10,790 nt of DNA from contig DCUN01000049.1 in the NCBI GenBank assembly GCA_002327225.1, forward strand, positions 1 through 10,790, given 5' to 3'. Both the position numbers and the translations under genes were made by a program. Positions 1-7,483 of this stretch are shown here, piece after piece. Origin of the DNA: Desulfobulbaceae bacterium UBA2213. Its GTDB lineage: Bacteria; Desulfobacterota; Desulfobulbia; Desulfobulbales; Desulfocapsaceae. Under the pieces are notes generated by a model. The model saw only the letters and a program-made list of their open reading frames with translations, was not told where the DNA came from and searched no databases. Numbering within the stretch: the first letter of the stretch is position 1; the number at the start of each line of letters is the position of its first letter.

Positions 1-380
1 AACCGGAACCAGAACTTGAACCAGAACCGGTGGCTGAAATTGTCACTGAGACAGGGAGTGAGCCTGTTGCTGCCGGTGCCGAAGAAATATCAGCAGCAGA
101 GATCAAGGAAGAGGTGAAGGGAGCTGAAGAGGGTACATCAGAGATTATGCCCACTGATGTCTGTGCGGGGTGTGGCGATTCTTTTCATCCGGAATTTCTG
201 CAGGAAGTTGATTCGAAATTATATTGTGGAGTATGTCAGCTTCGCTCTGCCGCTATGGGCACCAAGGAACAATTACCAAAACTTGGCGGCGGAAAGTTGT
301 GGGGAACACTTGCCGCCCTTGTGCTTCTTGGGCTGCTGGCCCTTGTATTACTGGCGCTGAAGAAGTTTGGTATTATCTGA
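1..380 (+). CDS. C-terminal part of a tail-anchored zinc-ribbon protein (5' truncated by window edge)
   Basis: The frame is open to the left edge, with in-frame codons from base 3 reading a PEPELEPEP-type stretch, so the gene starts outside the window. The GTG at base 30 is probably an internal valine. The visible part has three sections. First is an acidic Glu/Pro/Ala-rich low-complexity region of about 50 residues. Next is a four-cysteine cluster of the form CAGC-x17-CGVC (first Cys codon at 162), typical of a treble-clef or zinc-ribbon metal site. Last is one strongly hydrophobic segment (about 300-365) followed by KKFGII and the stop. A single C-terminal membrane segment with the rest ahead of it suggests a tail-anchored protein with its zinc site on the cytoplasmic side. 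I do not recognise the family. The acidic linker could separate this module from a missing N-terminal domain. The gene is followed by a repeat-rich spacer and a convergent response-regulator gene. Confidence 0.7.
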   Translation, partial: PEPELEPEPVAEIVTETGSEPVAAGAEEISAAEIKEEVKGAEEGTSEIMPTDVCAGCGDSFHPEFLQEVDSKLYCGVCQLRSAAMGTKEQLPKLGGGKLWGTLAALVLLGLLALVLLALKKFGII

Positions 381-424
381 TGAGCCTCTTGCAAACTGAC
401 GAATCAAGTCCAACCCCTATGAAC

Positions 425-499
425 GGGATAAGTGCCTTTCGCAGATTATTTTCTTGCAAAAAAAAAAACAAGAAAACAATCTGTAAGGCACTGATACCC
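425..499. repeat. Long imperfect inverted repeat with A-tract loop
   Basis: Arms 431-456 and 469-492 are near-perfect reverse complements: AGTGCCTT and AAGGCACT at the base, CAGATT/AATCTG in the middle and TTTTCTTG/CAAGAAAA at the top. They enclose a loop of C plus eleven A (457-468). A looser outer match, GGGATA against GATACCC, extends the structure to about 425-499. It lies between the ends of two convergent genes. It has no T tract after the stem on either strand, so it is not a standard intrinsic terminator. It may be a small palindromic mobile repeat. Confidence 0.65.
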
Positions 500-503
500 G
501 CTC

Positions 504-523
504 ACTCCCGCGCAGGCGGGAAT
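504..523. repeat. dRS3-like palindromic repeat
   Basis: ACTCCCGCGCAGGCGGGAAT is a short palindrome that differs by one base from the ATTCCC-N8-GGGAAT form known as dRS3 in Neisseria and seen as intergenic repeats in many other bacteria. Related copies lie in the other spacers of this window near 3543, 3739 and 7500. It sits 46 bases beyond the stop of the minus-strand response regulator and could end its transcript as a hairpin. Confidence 0.6.
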
Positions 524-569
524 CCGTGTCATGTAGAGTAACAGTGCACCATGCAAGGCGTGCCGGTTT

Positions 570-962
570 CTAGCCCTCCTGCACGTCTTCCAGAGACTGA
601 AAAATTGTTTCCAGAACTATGTTGAAATCAAAAGGTTTGGTGATAAGGCGACAGGGCTTGATGTCGGCAGCTTCTTTCATGTTTTCAAATAAATCCCGTT
701 CATTATAATATTTTCCTGTCATGATAATGAAGCGGGAGATGCGGGAGTTGGCCCGAATCTTTTTAATCAGCTCGATACCGTTCATGTCAGGCAGTCCCAG
801 ATCAATGAGACACAGATCATAAGAAGGGAAGGCCGCAATTTTCTCTAAGGCCTTGTATGCTGTTGAGGCCGTTGTAATTTCTACAGAGTCGGATTTTAAC
901 ATCTCAGCCAGGCTGAAGAGGATCAGGGCTTGATCATCCACAATGAGGATATTCTTTTTCAT
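570..962 (-). CDS. Single-domain response regulator (CheY-like receiver)
   Basis: The 130-residue protein is one receiver (REC) domain with no output domain. The acidic pocket is D9-D10 in ILIVDDQ, the phospho-accepting aspartate is D54 in LIDLGLPDMNG, the switch threonine is T82 in IIMTG and the conserved lysine is K109 in ITKPFD. All catalytic positions are intact, so it should be phosphorylated by a histidine kinase or serve as a phosphorelay intermediate. The ATG start is supported by the receiver beginning at residue 3; upstream is only a weak GAG-type ribosome site. It is divergent from the hybrid kinase starting at 1118, with a 155-base gap. That makes the kinase a candidate partner, though this is inferred from position only. 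The family is certain; the target is unknown. Confidence 0.93.
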   Translation of the reverse strand: MKKNILIVDDQALILFSLAEMLKSDSVEITTASTAYKALEKIAAFPSYDLCLIDLGLPDMNGIELIKKIRANSRISRFIIMTGKYYNERDLFENMKEAADIKPCRLITKPFDFNIVLETIFQSLEDVQEG

Positions 963-1037
963 AGTAAACTCGATGTCTTGCAGGTATTTTCGTGCATAGG
1001 CGCAGGGGCGACTTTCGCATCGTCGTGGCGTCGTATG

Positions 1038-1054
1038 AGATCACGTGTTGATCT
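1038..1054. promoter_or_regulatory. Candidate operator: 6-bp inverted repeat in divergent spacer
   Basis: AGATCA-CGTGT-TGATCT is a perfect 6-bp inverted repeat with a 5-base spacer. It lies between the divergent receiver gene (start 962) and the hybrid kinase gene (start 1118). Its size and place would suit a dimeric regulator, but so short a palindrome could occur by chance and no promoter boxes stand out beside it. Confidence 0.25.
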
Positions 1055-1062
1055 GTAACCCA

Positions 1063-1093
1063 GGGCCTGTCCGCAAATAATATGGACAGGCCC
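1063..1093. promoter_or_regulatory. Perfect 10-bp hairpin in the leader of the hybrid kinase gene
   Basis: GGGCCTGTCC (1063-1072) and GGACAGGCCC (1084-1093) are exact reverse complements around an 11-base AT-rich loop. The hairpin ends 24 bases before the ATG at 1118. It could be an operator, a leader structure affecting translation, or a dispersed repeat. No T tract follows, so it is not an intrinsic terminator on the plus strand. Confidence 0.5.
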
Positions 1094-1117
1094 CAAAGTG
1101 AATAGTGATAAAACATC

Positions 1118-3388
1118 ATGAAAACCATCTGGGAACAAAGATATTTATTGGCATTGCTGTTGGTCTGGAGCTTTCTTGTTACTGTCTCAGCCATCTGGAA
1201 TCTGCACGAAAATTATCGCAGCAATTACGACAAGGCCCTTATTGAAGCGGAAACTATTTCGCAGCACAATCTGGCCTATCGTCGCTGGAACAGTATGCAT
1301 GACGGTGTCTATGCCAAGGTCAGGGGCATTAACCGGCCGAATCCGTATATTATCCGCCCGGACCGGGATATCATCGCTGTCGATGGCACCAGGCTGACCA
1401 TGATCAACCCTTTCCAGATGACCAAGCAGGCCTATGACCTCTTGAAACACCAATCTCCTGAACTGGCTGTCCTCAATCGAACCGTCAGTCTTGATCCCCT
1501 TAATCCGGATAATAGCCCTGACCCGTGGGAAGTCAAGGCGCTGCAGGGGTTTGAGGATGGAAAAGGCCCCTTGAGCGAGATCACGACCATTGGCGGCGCC
1601 TCCTATATGCGGCTGATGTCTCCCTATGTCACGGAAAAGAGATGCCTGCCCTGCCATCAGCATCAAGGCTATGAAGTAGGAGATATCAGGGGCGGGATGA
1701 GTATTGCCGTCCCCATGCAGCCATACTATGAATCTGCTGTTTCCGCCCGAAAAATTATTATGGCGACCCATGCAATCCTCTGGCTGCTTGGTGCGGTCAC
1801 CATCTTTCTCTTTTTTGTCGGTATCCGCAATTATAAAATCGCCATCAAGGAAAAAGAAGAAAAATTTCGTATCGTTTCCGAGTTCGCCTACAACTTTGAA
1901 TACTGGATCTCTAATAAGAAACAACTGGCCTTTATCTCTCCCTCGTGTGAACGCATAACCGGCTATAGCAGAAATGATTTTGAACGCAACAAGCACTTGA
2001 TGTTTGATATGATCCATCCTGATGACAAGAAGATGTGGGAAACGCACCTTGTCGATTTCGAGGAGCCGGCCCATAGCGATCTCGAATACCGCATCATTGC
2101 CAAGGATGGTCAAACCCATTGGCTGTCGCACACCTGCAGTCCCATTTATGTTGACGGCCAGTTTCTCGGACGACGGGGAAGCAACAGAGACATTACGGAC
2201 AATAAACGATTGAAAGAAGAACTTCTGCAGGCCAGGAAAATAGAGGAGCTTGGCCATTTTGCCGCCGGAGTTGCCCATGATTTCAACAATGTTCTTGCCT
2301 CCATCGCAACCTTCTCCCATCTGATGATGGACGAGATCAGGGAAGAAGACTCACTTCTCTATGAACATATCAATCATATCATTATTGCCGCGAAACTGGG
2401 TCAGAACATGACCTCCAATCTCCTGATGTTCGGCCGCAGGCGAAGCTCCAACTTGCAGGATTGCAACCTCAATGAAATCATAGGCAATATAGAAAGTGTT
2501 ATCCGCTCCCTGCTGACGAAAGAGATTAACTGTCAGATAGCGCTTACCGATGCGAAACCGCCTATCAAGGCTGATCCACATCAGATTGAACAGGTGCTGA
2601 TAAACCTGGTCACCAATGCCAGAGATGCAATGCCCGAGGGGGGAGATCTGTTCATCGCAACACAGAGGATTTCTCTTCATCAGGGCCGGGCCGGGAATTT
2701 TAGAAATATTCCGGCCGGCAACTATATGCTTCTCAGCGTTTCCGACACGGGCTCCGGCATTGCCGAGGAGAATCTGACCACTATCTTCAAACCGTTTTTC
2801 TCCACCAAGGCCAGCCATAAAGGCACAGGGCTTGGCCTGGCTATTCTGGACAATATTATCAAACAGCACAACGGGTTTATTGACATTGATACGGTCTTAC
2901 AGCAGGGCACAACCTTTCAGGTATACCTTCCGCTCCAGGGAGATGGAGATAACGGCGCGGCTGACAGGGTTGGCAGCGAACAAGAGATTGATCAAAAGAA
3001 GAAAACTCTCCTGCTGGTGGATGATGACTGGCTTTTGAGAAAATCATTACAGCTCTTTCTCCAGAAATCGGGGAAGAGTGTTCTTACAGCCGCGGACGGC
3101 GATGAGGCAATCCGTGTTTATAAAGAGCACAAGGGGAAGATCGATCTGGTCATCCTGGATGTGGTCATGCCCAAAAAGAAGGGCCGCCAGGTCTATGATA
3201 TTCTGAAACAAGAGAATCCACAGGTGAAGGCCCTCTTTATCAGCGGCTCCACAGAGGCGATTCTCAAAGAGGAGAAAATATTGGAGAACGGACTGAACTT
3301 CCTTGCCAAGCCCCTGGACCTGAATGCTTTTCGCTTGAAGGTTGAGGAGCTCTGTAACGAGTCACCTTGTTTACAGAGAAGCACCTGA
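1118..3388 (+). CDS. Membrane hybrid histidine kinase with periplasmic haem-c (DUF3365/Tll0287-like) sensor
   Basis: The 756-residue hybrid kinase has this domain order: membrane segment 1 (about 10-28); periplasmic sensor (about 30-210); membrane segment 2 (about 213-236); PAS/PAC (about 245-365); kinase core (about 370-600); C-terminal receiver (about 630-750). The sensor carries one haem-c site, C176-LP-C179-H180, followed by GDIRGGMSIAVP. This matches the DUF3365/Tll0287-like family of haem-binding sensor domains. The phosphorylated histidine is H387 in AGVAHDFNN, the HDFNN form common in hybrid kinases. ATP-site motifs are N500 in NLVTNARDAM, D543 in DTGSGI and GTGLGL at 569-574. The receiver has D635-D637, phospho-acceptor D681 and K731. 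A redox or small-ligand signal at the periplasmic haem is the likely input (inference). No strong ribosome site is visible; the ATG puts the first membrane segment at the N-terminus, as expected. Confidence 0.93.
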   Translation: MKTIWEQRYLLALLLVWSFLVTVSAIWNLHENYRSNYDKALIEAETISQHNLAYRRWNSMHDGVYAKVRGINRPNPYIIRPDRDIIAVDGTRLTMINPFQMTKQAYDLLKHQSPELAVLNRTVSLDPLNPDNSPDPWEVKALQGFEDGKGPLSEITTIGGASYMRLMSPYVTEKRCLPCHQHQGYEVGDIRGGMSIAVPMQPYYESAVSARKIIMATHAILWLLGAVTIFLFFVGIRNYKIAIKEKEEKFRIVSEFAYNFEYWISNKKQLAFISPSCERITGYSRNDFERNKHLMFDMIHPDDKKMWETHLVDFEEPAHSDLEYRIIAKDGQTHWLSHTCSPIYVDGQFLGRRGSNRDITDNKRLKEELLQARKIEELGHFAAGVAHDFNNVLASIATFSHLMMDEIREEDSLLYEHINHIIIAAKLGQNMTSNLLMFGRRRSSNLQDCNLNEIIGNIESVIRSLLTKEINCQIALTDAKPPIKADPHQIEQVLINLVTNARDAMPEGGDLFIATQRISLHQGRAGNFRNIPAGNYMLLSVSDTGSGIAEENLTTIFKPFFSTKASHKGTGLGLAILDNIIKQHNGFIDIDTVLQQGTTFQVYLPLQGDGDNGAADRVGSEQEIDQKKKTLLLVDDDWLLRKSLQLFLQKSGKSVLTAADGDEAIRVYKEHKGKIDLVILDVVMPKKKGRQVYDILKQENPQVKALFISGSTEAILKEEKILENGLNFLAKPLDLNAFRLKVEELCNESPCLQRST

Positions 3389-3404
3389 GCGCGTGCGAAA
3401 CAAG

Positions 3405-3704
3405 TATGTCAGACCTCGTAAATCTATATAGAGATGTTACAACTAAAGCTAATAATTAAAATATTTTGCATGTAAATTGGACATTGAAAACCGTGAGATG
3501 ATGATCCATCTGGCCTTTTTGGGATTTTCGTTCTATCAATCTGTCATCCCCGAGTTTTTTTATCGGGGATCCATTGCTTACAAGGTTGCGGCGGCATGGA
3601 TTCCGGCTAAAAGCCTGCCGGAATGACCGTGGTTACATGTGTACTTTTTTCAAAATGTCCAAAAAATAGCACATCTTAAATGGCTGTTTACGAGGTCTGT
3701 ATGT
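3405..3704. mobile_element. MITE-like element with 13-bp terminal inverted repeats and 5-bp target duplication
   Basis: CAGACCTCGTAAA at 3410-3422 is exactly reverse-complemented at 3687-3699. Directly outside both ends lies the same pentamer in direct orientation, TATGT at 3405-3409 and 3700-3704, as left by transposition. The 290-bp body has no credible coding sequence. Inside the ends, a second inverted pair (TTGGACATT..GAAAA near 3477 and TTTTCAAAATGTCCAA near 3648) brackets a palindromic block at 3543-3627. This is the design of a non-autonomous miniature transposable element moved by a transposase encoded elsewhere. I cannot assign it to a named IS family. Confidence 0.75.
3543..3627. 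repeat. Paired palindromic block (GTCAT...ATGAC) nested in the MITE
   Basis: Two hairpins lie in tandem: CCCCGA..TCGGGG (from 3548) and ATTCCGGC..GCCGGAAT (to 3624). The whole block starts with GTCAT and ends with its reverse complement ATGAC, and the inner flanks GGATCCAT and ATGGATTCC are also roughly mirrored. It resembles two head-to-head copies of the TCTGTCATTCCCG-type repeat found elsewhere in this window. Confidence 0.55.
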
Positions 3705-3712
3705 TCAATTGT

Positions 3713-3763
3713 GAGGCCTCTTGCAAAAGAACCACTCTGTCATTCCGGTGCAGGGGGAATGAT
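3713..3763. repeat. Dispersed intergenic repeat (CTCTTGCAAAA ... CTGTCATTCC type)
   Basis: GAGGCCTCTTGCAAAAGAAC (3713-3732) is followed after a few bases by CTGTCATTCC and GGGGGAAT. The same arrangement, with a few substitutions, is found at about 7484-7527, and its first half recurs at 382-400 and 9711-9730. It lies immediately downstream (minus strand) of the sigma-54 regulator stop, where its hairpin could act at the transcript end. Confidence 0.5.
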
Positions 3764-3770
3764 AGGGTGG

Positions 3771-5204
3771 TTATTCCCCTTGTTCTTCTAGAGTATATTT
3801 TTTAATCCTATAGCGCAGGGTGTCACGGGACATGCGCAGACATTTTGCCGCCTGTGTCTGATTGCCGCTGAATCGCTCAAGGGCCTGGGTGATGAGTTCT
3901 TTTTCAACTTCATCCAGAGAGATGCCTTCAGGCGGCAGGCGGACGACACTGCCGTTATGAAACAGAGGGGAGGGGGCAGGGGCTTGCGTCTTTGGCGACT
4001 CGGCCGTGGCCACTTTCTTTGCGGCGCCCTCCCTTATCTCCTGGCTGAAATATCTGGCGGTGAGGACGGTGTCTTTTTCAAGCATCATGGCCCGTTCGAC
4101 CATGTTCCGCAGTTCACGGACATTGCCCGGCCAACTGAAACGGCTCAGGCAGTCGAGGGCTTCGGCGCTGATTCCACTGACAGATTTGCCATACTCTTTG
4201 TTGAGGCGTTCAATAAAATAGTTGACCAGCGCCGGTATATCCTCTTTGCGCTCTCTGAGTGGCGGGATCCTGATCGTCATGACGTTGAGGCGATAAAAAA
4301 GGTCCTCCCGGAACTGTTCTGTGGCGACAAGTTTTGGCAGATTTTTATTGGTGGCGGTTATGATCCTCACATCTGTTTCCAGGTCACTTGTTCCTCCGAG
4401 TCTCCGGAAGGTGTTGGAATCGATAATTTTCAGGATTTTCGCCTGCATGGTCAGGGGCATATCCCCTATCTCATCGAGAAAGACAGATCCGCCATCCGCT
4501 GTCTCAAAGATACCTTTGTATTGCGAGGAGGCATCGGTAAAGGCCCCCTTTTCATGGCCGAAGAGCTCGTTTTCAAGAAGATTCTCCGGAATAGCCGCGC
4601 AGTTTGTTTCAATAAACGGCGCTTCAGCCCTGGCGGAATGGTAGTGAATTGCCCGGGCGACAAGTTGTTTGCCGGTGCCGGATTCACCAAGGATCAGGAC
4701 AATTTTGACATCATTTTCGGCGCAGGTCCTGATTAATTTGAAGACCTCAATGGCTTTGGGTGAGTTTCCAACAAAATTGTCATAATCGTATTTTTCCCGC
4801 AGTTCCCTTTTAAATGAATTCACCTCCCGGCAGAGCTGCTTTTTTTCAAACAACCGTTCTACTGTATGGCTGATATGATCCACATCAAAAGGTTTCCCTA
4901 TATAATCATCAGCCCCTGCCTTCAAGGCGTTCAGGGCTGAGTCGGCATCAGCAAAGGCGGTAATCATTATCACTATGATGTTTTCGTCACGGGCCTTGAA
5001 TGTGGTAAGGAGGGTAATACCATTGGCATCGGGAAGCCGCACATCGAGAAGCACCATCTCGGGCTGGAATGTATCAAATTTAGCCAGGGCCTCCGCGCCG
5101 CTCAAGGCCGTTTCAACGGAGAAACCGGCGGCGCTCAGCACCTCGTTAAGTGACCAGCACACCAGCTTTTCATCATCAACAATCAAGACACGATGTTTTT
5201 TCAT
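3771..5204 (-). CDS. NtrC-family sigma-54-dependent response regulator (REC-AAA+-Fis HTH)
   Basis: The 477-residue transcription activator for sigma-54 RNA polymerase has three domains. The receiver (1-120) has D10-D11, phospho-acceptor D54, T82 and K104. The central AAA+ ATPase (about 143-370) has Walker A GESGTGK at 173-179, Walker B FLDEIGD with D244-E245, and the arginine-finger-like region FREDLFYRLN. The C-terminal Fis-type helix-turn-helix (about 438-474) contains NQTQAAKCLRMSRDTLRYRI. The sigma-54 contact loop reads GAFTDA at 220-225 instead of the canonical GAFTGA. Length and order are normal for the family. Its ATG overlaps the stop of the upstream kinase (ATGA, 5201-5204), so the two are translationally coupled and form a cognate pair. 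Its target is not shown by the sequence. The divergent cytochrome genes are the nearest candidates, but I found no clear GG-N10-GC promoter before them. Confidence 0.95.
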   Translation of the reverse strand: MKKHRVLIVDDEKLVCWSLNEVLSAAGFSVETALSGAEALAKFDTFQPEMVLLDVRLPDANGITLLTTFKARDENIIVIMITAFADADSALNALKAGADDYIGKPFDVDHISHTVERLFEKKQLCREVNSFKRELREKYDYDNFVGNSPKAIEVFKLIRTCAENDVKIVLILGESGTGKQLVARAIHYHSARAEAPFIETNCAAIPENLLENELFGHEKGAFTDASSQYKGIFETADGGSVFLDEIGDMPLTMQAKILKIIDSNTFRRLGGTSDLETDVRIITATNKNLPKLVATEQFREDLFYRLNVMTIRIPPLRERKEDIPALVNYFIERLNKEYGKSVSGISAEALDCLSRFSWPGNVRELRNMVERAMMLEKDTVLTARYFSQEIREGAAKKVATAESPKTQAPAPSPLFHNGSVVRLPPEGISLDEVEKELITQALERFSGNQTQAAKCLRMSRDTLRYRIKKYTLEEQGE

Positions 5205-7312
5205 ATAAGCCTTATCTGTCCCAGGGTGCTCGCTTCAGGTTTTTCCAAGGAGGTGGTGTTGTCACAGACCGGTAACAAAACGGTGAAAACAGAGCCGGTT
5301 CCAGGACTGCTCTTCACCGTGACCGTGCCACCATGCTGTTCTATGATACGGTGAGAGATAGAGAGGCCCAGGCCCGTCCCTTTGCATTTTGTGGTGTGAA
5401 ACGGGTTGAAGATTTTCTCCAGATCTTCTGTGTCAATTCCATGTCCGGTATCTTTAATAGAAATTTGTATCATGGCACTTTCCAGCGAAAAACGGGGGAT
5501 AATGGACTTTTTACGGAGAGTAGTTGTGGGCGATTCCGTCAGCAACAGGCTTTGAATCGTTAAGCTCCCCCCCTCCTCCATGGCCTCAATCGCGTTCATC
5601 ACGATGTTCAACAGCGCCTGCTGCAGCTGTTCAGCATCTCCTTGAACCAGCGATGCGTTGGTCCCATGCGATTTCGTGACGGCTATTTTTTTCTTATCAA
5701 GCTGATGCATGGCCAGGAAAAAAACTTTATCTATTACGGCCTCAATGTCAACCACAGAAAAATTAATCTGGCCCGGTCTGGCAAACTGGAGCAGGTCGTT
5801 GACAAAAGAGTCCAGGCGTTTCACCTGTTCCTGGACCTCATTAAAGACAAAATGATATGGATTCTCAGTGTGATAATTCCTGGCCATGATCTGCATGGCC
5901 CCGGCTATTCCGGCCAGAGGATTTTTTATCTCATGGGCCATGCCGGCGGCAAGTTCTCCCAAGGCGGTAAGTTTGTCGCCCCTGGCAAGATTCTGTTCCT
6001 TGATTTTTCGGGTGGAGACGTCTTGAAAGATACAGCTCAAGCCGGAAATAGTATCATTGATGTCTTTAATAACCGAAAAGCACACTTCTGTCGGGATAAT
6101 TTCCCTGTTTTTCGTGTGCATGGGGATTTCGGCAAGGGCGCCCATGCATGAATCCATGTCGTCAACGATATCGAGGTAGAAGCATTTGTTGTGATTATTT
6201 TTTTCAGCAAAAAGATAATTCAGTGGTTTGCCAAGCAGCTCATCGCTCTGGTAGCCAGTGAGAAACTCGGCGGCTCTATTGACTTCCCTGATGTTCATAC
6301 ATTGATCAACGATAATCAGGCCACTGCGAAGATTGTGGATGATACCCTGGTAAAAATTTTTCAGTTCCTGGATATCTGCAAGCTGGGCATCTATTTTATC
6401 GAACATCATCTTTTGCGTCAGGGCTCGATGTACCGAACATGTAGTATGCTTCACCAGGGAAATGGCATGGCGAATCTCATTATAGCTGATCACTTTTTTA
6501 GATAAAGAGCTGTCAGCCAGTACATAGCCGTAGAAATATTTTTCATCACAGATCGGCAAGATAAGAAAAGAGGAGACATCTCCCAGCAGATGACTGACCG
6601 TCTTGTCATGTTTCTTCATCTGCATCACTGTATAATGCTGATATTGACCCGACTGTTCCGTATAGGTCTGACAGGATGCAAGGTCAGGGACGCAAAGATT
6701 AATTCGCGATCTTCTGTTTTCTCCTTTAGAGCTTCTGTAATTATCCTTGAGAATTCCACACGTCTGCGGAGCAGCTTCGCCATCTGTCATGAAATCGTTA
6801 AAGTCAACGACATTGAGTGGCTCTCTGTCGTTATACACCTTGCGCAGCAGGCCGTTGACGTTGTCAAAGAAAACCTTGTAACTGTACTTGCTGACGTCTT
6901 GAAAGCCATAACACGCCTGTGATTCGAGAAAATGATTTTTGCTATCCAGTCGTAAGATCATTATTCGATCCAGTCCGGTGCTGTCAATCAAATCCCTTAT
7001 AAGATAATCATAAATCGCATTGACGTCATCGGAATCGGCCATTCTTCGTGAGCTCCGATACAGGGAGCGAAGGTCTGTTATAATATTTTCCACAAGCGCA
7101 GATTCCAGCTTTAAGTAAGAGTGAGGAGTTCCTGCAGGTAAGCGAGCCTGCGAGTCTCCGCTATGAGTACGTGTGATACTCAGGGTATCCGGGAAAAAAG
7201 GGGCCTCCTGTCGTTCGAGAGGATGACGTATTTTTGTTTCGTGCGCGGTCGTCTCAGGAGGTAATTCAAAAAATATGCAGGAATCAGGCCATACGACAAG
7301 GTCTGCAGACAA
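5201..7312 (-). CDS. Soluble GAF/PAS sensor histidine kinase, partner of the sigma-54 regulator
   Basis: The reading frame encodes up to 703 residues and no membrane segment, so the kinase is cytoplasmic. After a poorly structured N-terminus come a GAF-like sensor domain (about 95-300), a helical linker, a PAS domain (about 335-438), a HisKA dimerisation domain with H460 in AGMAHEIKNPLAG, and an ATPase domain with N573 in NIVMNAIEAM, D621 in DTGHGI and GTGLGL at 645-650. All catalytic boxes are intact. The stop overlaps the start of the NtrC-type regulator by four bases. The start is uncertain. TTG at 7312 gives the longest form, but its first 70 or so residues look unlike a folded domain. 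ATG at 7042 (residue 91) has GGAG ten bases upstream and is the first ATG, but starting there would cut into the helix before the GAF domain. The ligand cannot be inferred. Confidence 0.9.
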   Translation of the reverse strand: MSADLVVWPDSCIFFELPPETTAHETKIRHPLERQEAPFFPDTLSITRTHSGDSQARLPAGTPHSYLKLESALVENIITDLRSLYRSSRRMADSDDVNAIYDYLIRDLIDSTGLDRIMILRLDSKNHFLESQACYGFQDVSKYSYKVFFDNVNGLLRKVYNDREPLNVVDFNDFMTDGEAAPQTCGILKDNYRSSKGENRRSRINLCVPDLASCQTYTEQSGQYQHYTVMQMKKHDKTVSHLLGDVSSFLILPICDEKYFYGYVLADSSLSKKVISYNEIRHAISLVKHTTCSVHRALTQKMMFDKIDAQLADIQELKNFYQGIIHNLRSGLIIVDQCMNIREVNRAAEFLTGYQSDELLGKPLNYLFAEKNNHNKCFYLDIVDDMDSCMGALAEIPMHTKNREIIPTEVCFSVIKDINDTISGLSCIFQDVSTRKIKEQNLARGDKLTALGELAAGMAHEIKNPLAGIAGAMQIMARNYHTENPYHFVFNEVQEQVKRLDSFVNDLLQFARPGQINFSVVDIEAVIDKVFFLAMHQLDKKKIAVTKSHGTNASLVQGDAEQLQQALLNIVMNAIEAMEEGGSLTIQSLLLTESPTTTLRKKSIIPRFSLESAMIQISIKDTGHGIDTEDLEKIFNPFHTTKCKGTGLGLSISHRIIEQHGGTVTVKSSPGTGSVFTVLLPVCDNTTSLEKPEASTLGQIRLI

Positions 7313-7402
7313 TATCCACTCTTGTAAAACAGAGAGAGTTGATGCTCTTGCAAAAAGTGCTGTCTATCTGATATCTCTTTGACCAGAAGAGGAAGTGCGG
7401 GA

Positions 7403-7459
7403 GGGTGAAATGGCCCGGTCCTGTGCGTTATTTGCCCCAGTGGTGGGTGAAATGGCCCG
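7403..7459. repeat. 15-bp direct repeat GGGTGAAATGGCCCG, two copies
   Basis: GGGTGAAATGGCCCG occurs exactly at 7403-7417 and again at 7445-7459, 42 bases (four helical turns) apart. It lies about 100 bases upstream of the kinase operon start in the divergent spacer. Phased direct copies can be binding sites for an activator, but a remnant of repeat duplication is equally possible. Confidence 0.5.
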
Positions 7460-7483
7460 TGGGGCTGATCTTGGAAGACCCCA

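Noticed and set aside
224..541. 105-residue plus-strand frame overlapping the zinc-ribbon gene end
   Set aside because: Runs out of frame through the real gene and then through repeat sequence; no independent support.
1187..2320. 377-residue open frame on the minus strand
   Set aside because: Fully antisense to the hybrid kinase, whose domains are conserved throughout. It shows no recognisable domain or ribosome site and is a composition shadow.
3957..4736. 259-residue plus-strand open frame
   Set aside because: Antisense to the AAA+ domain of the sigma-54 regulator; the minus-strand protein has all expected motifs, so this is a shadow.
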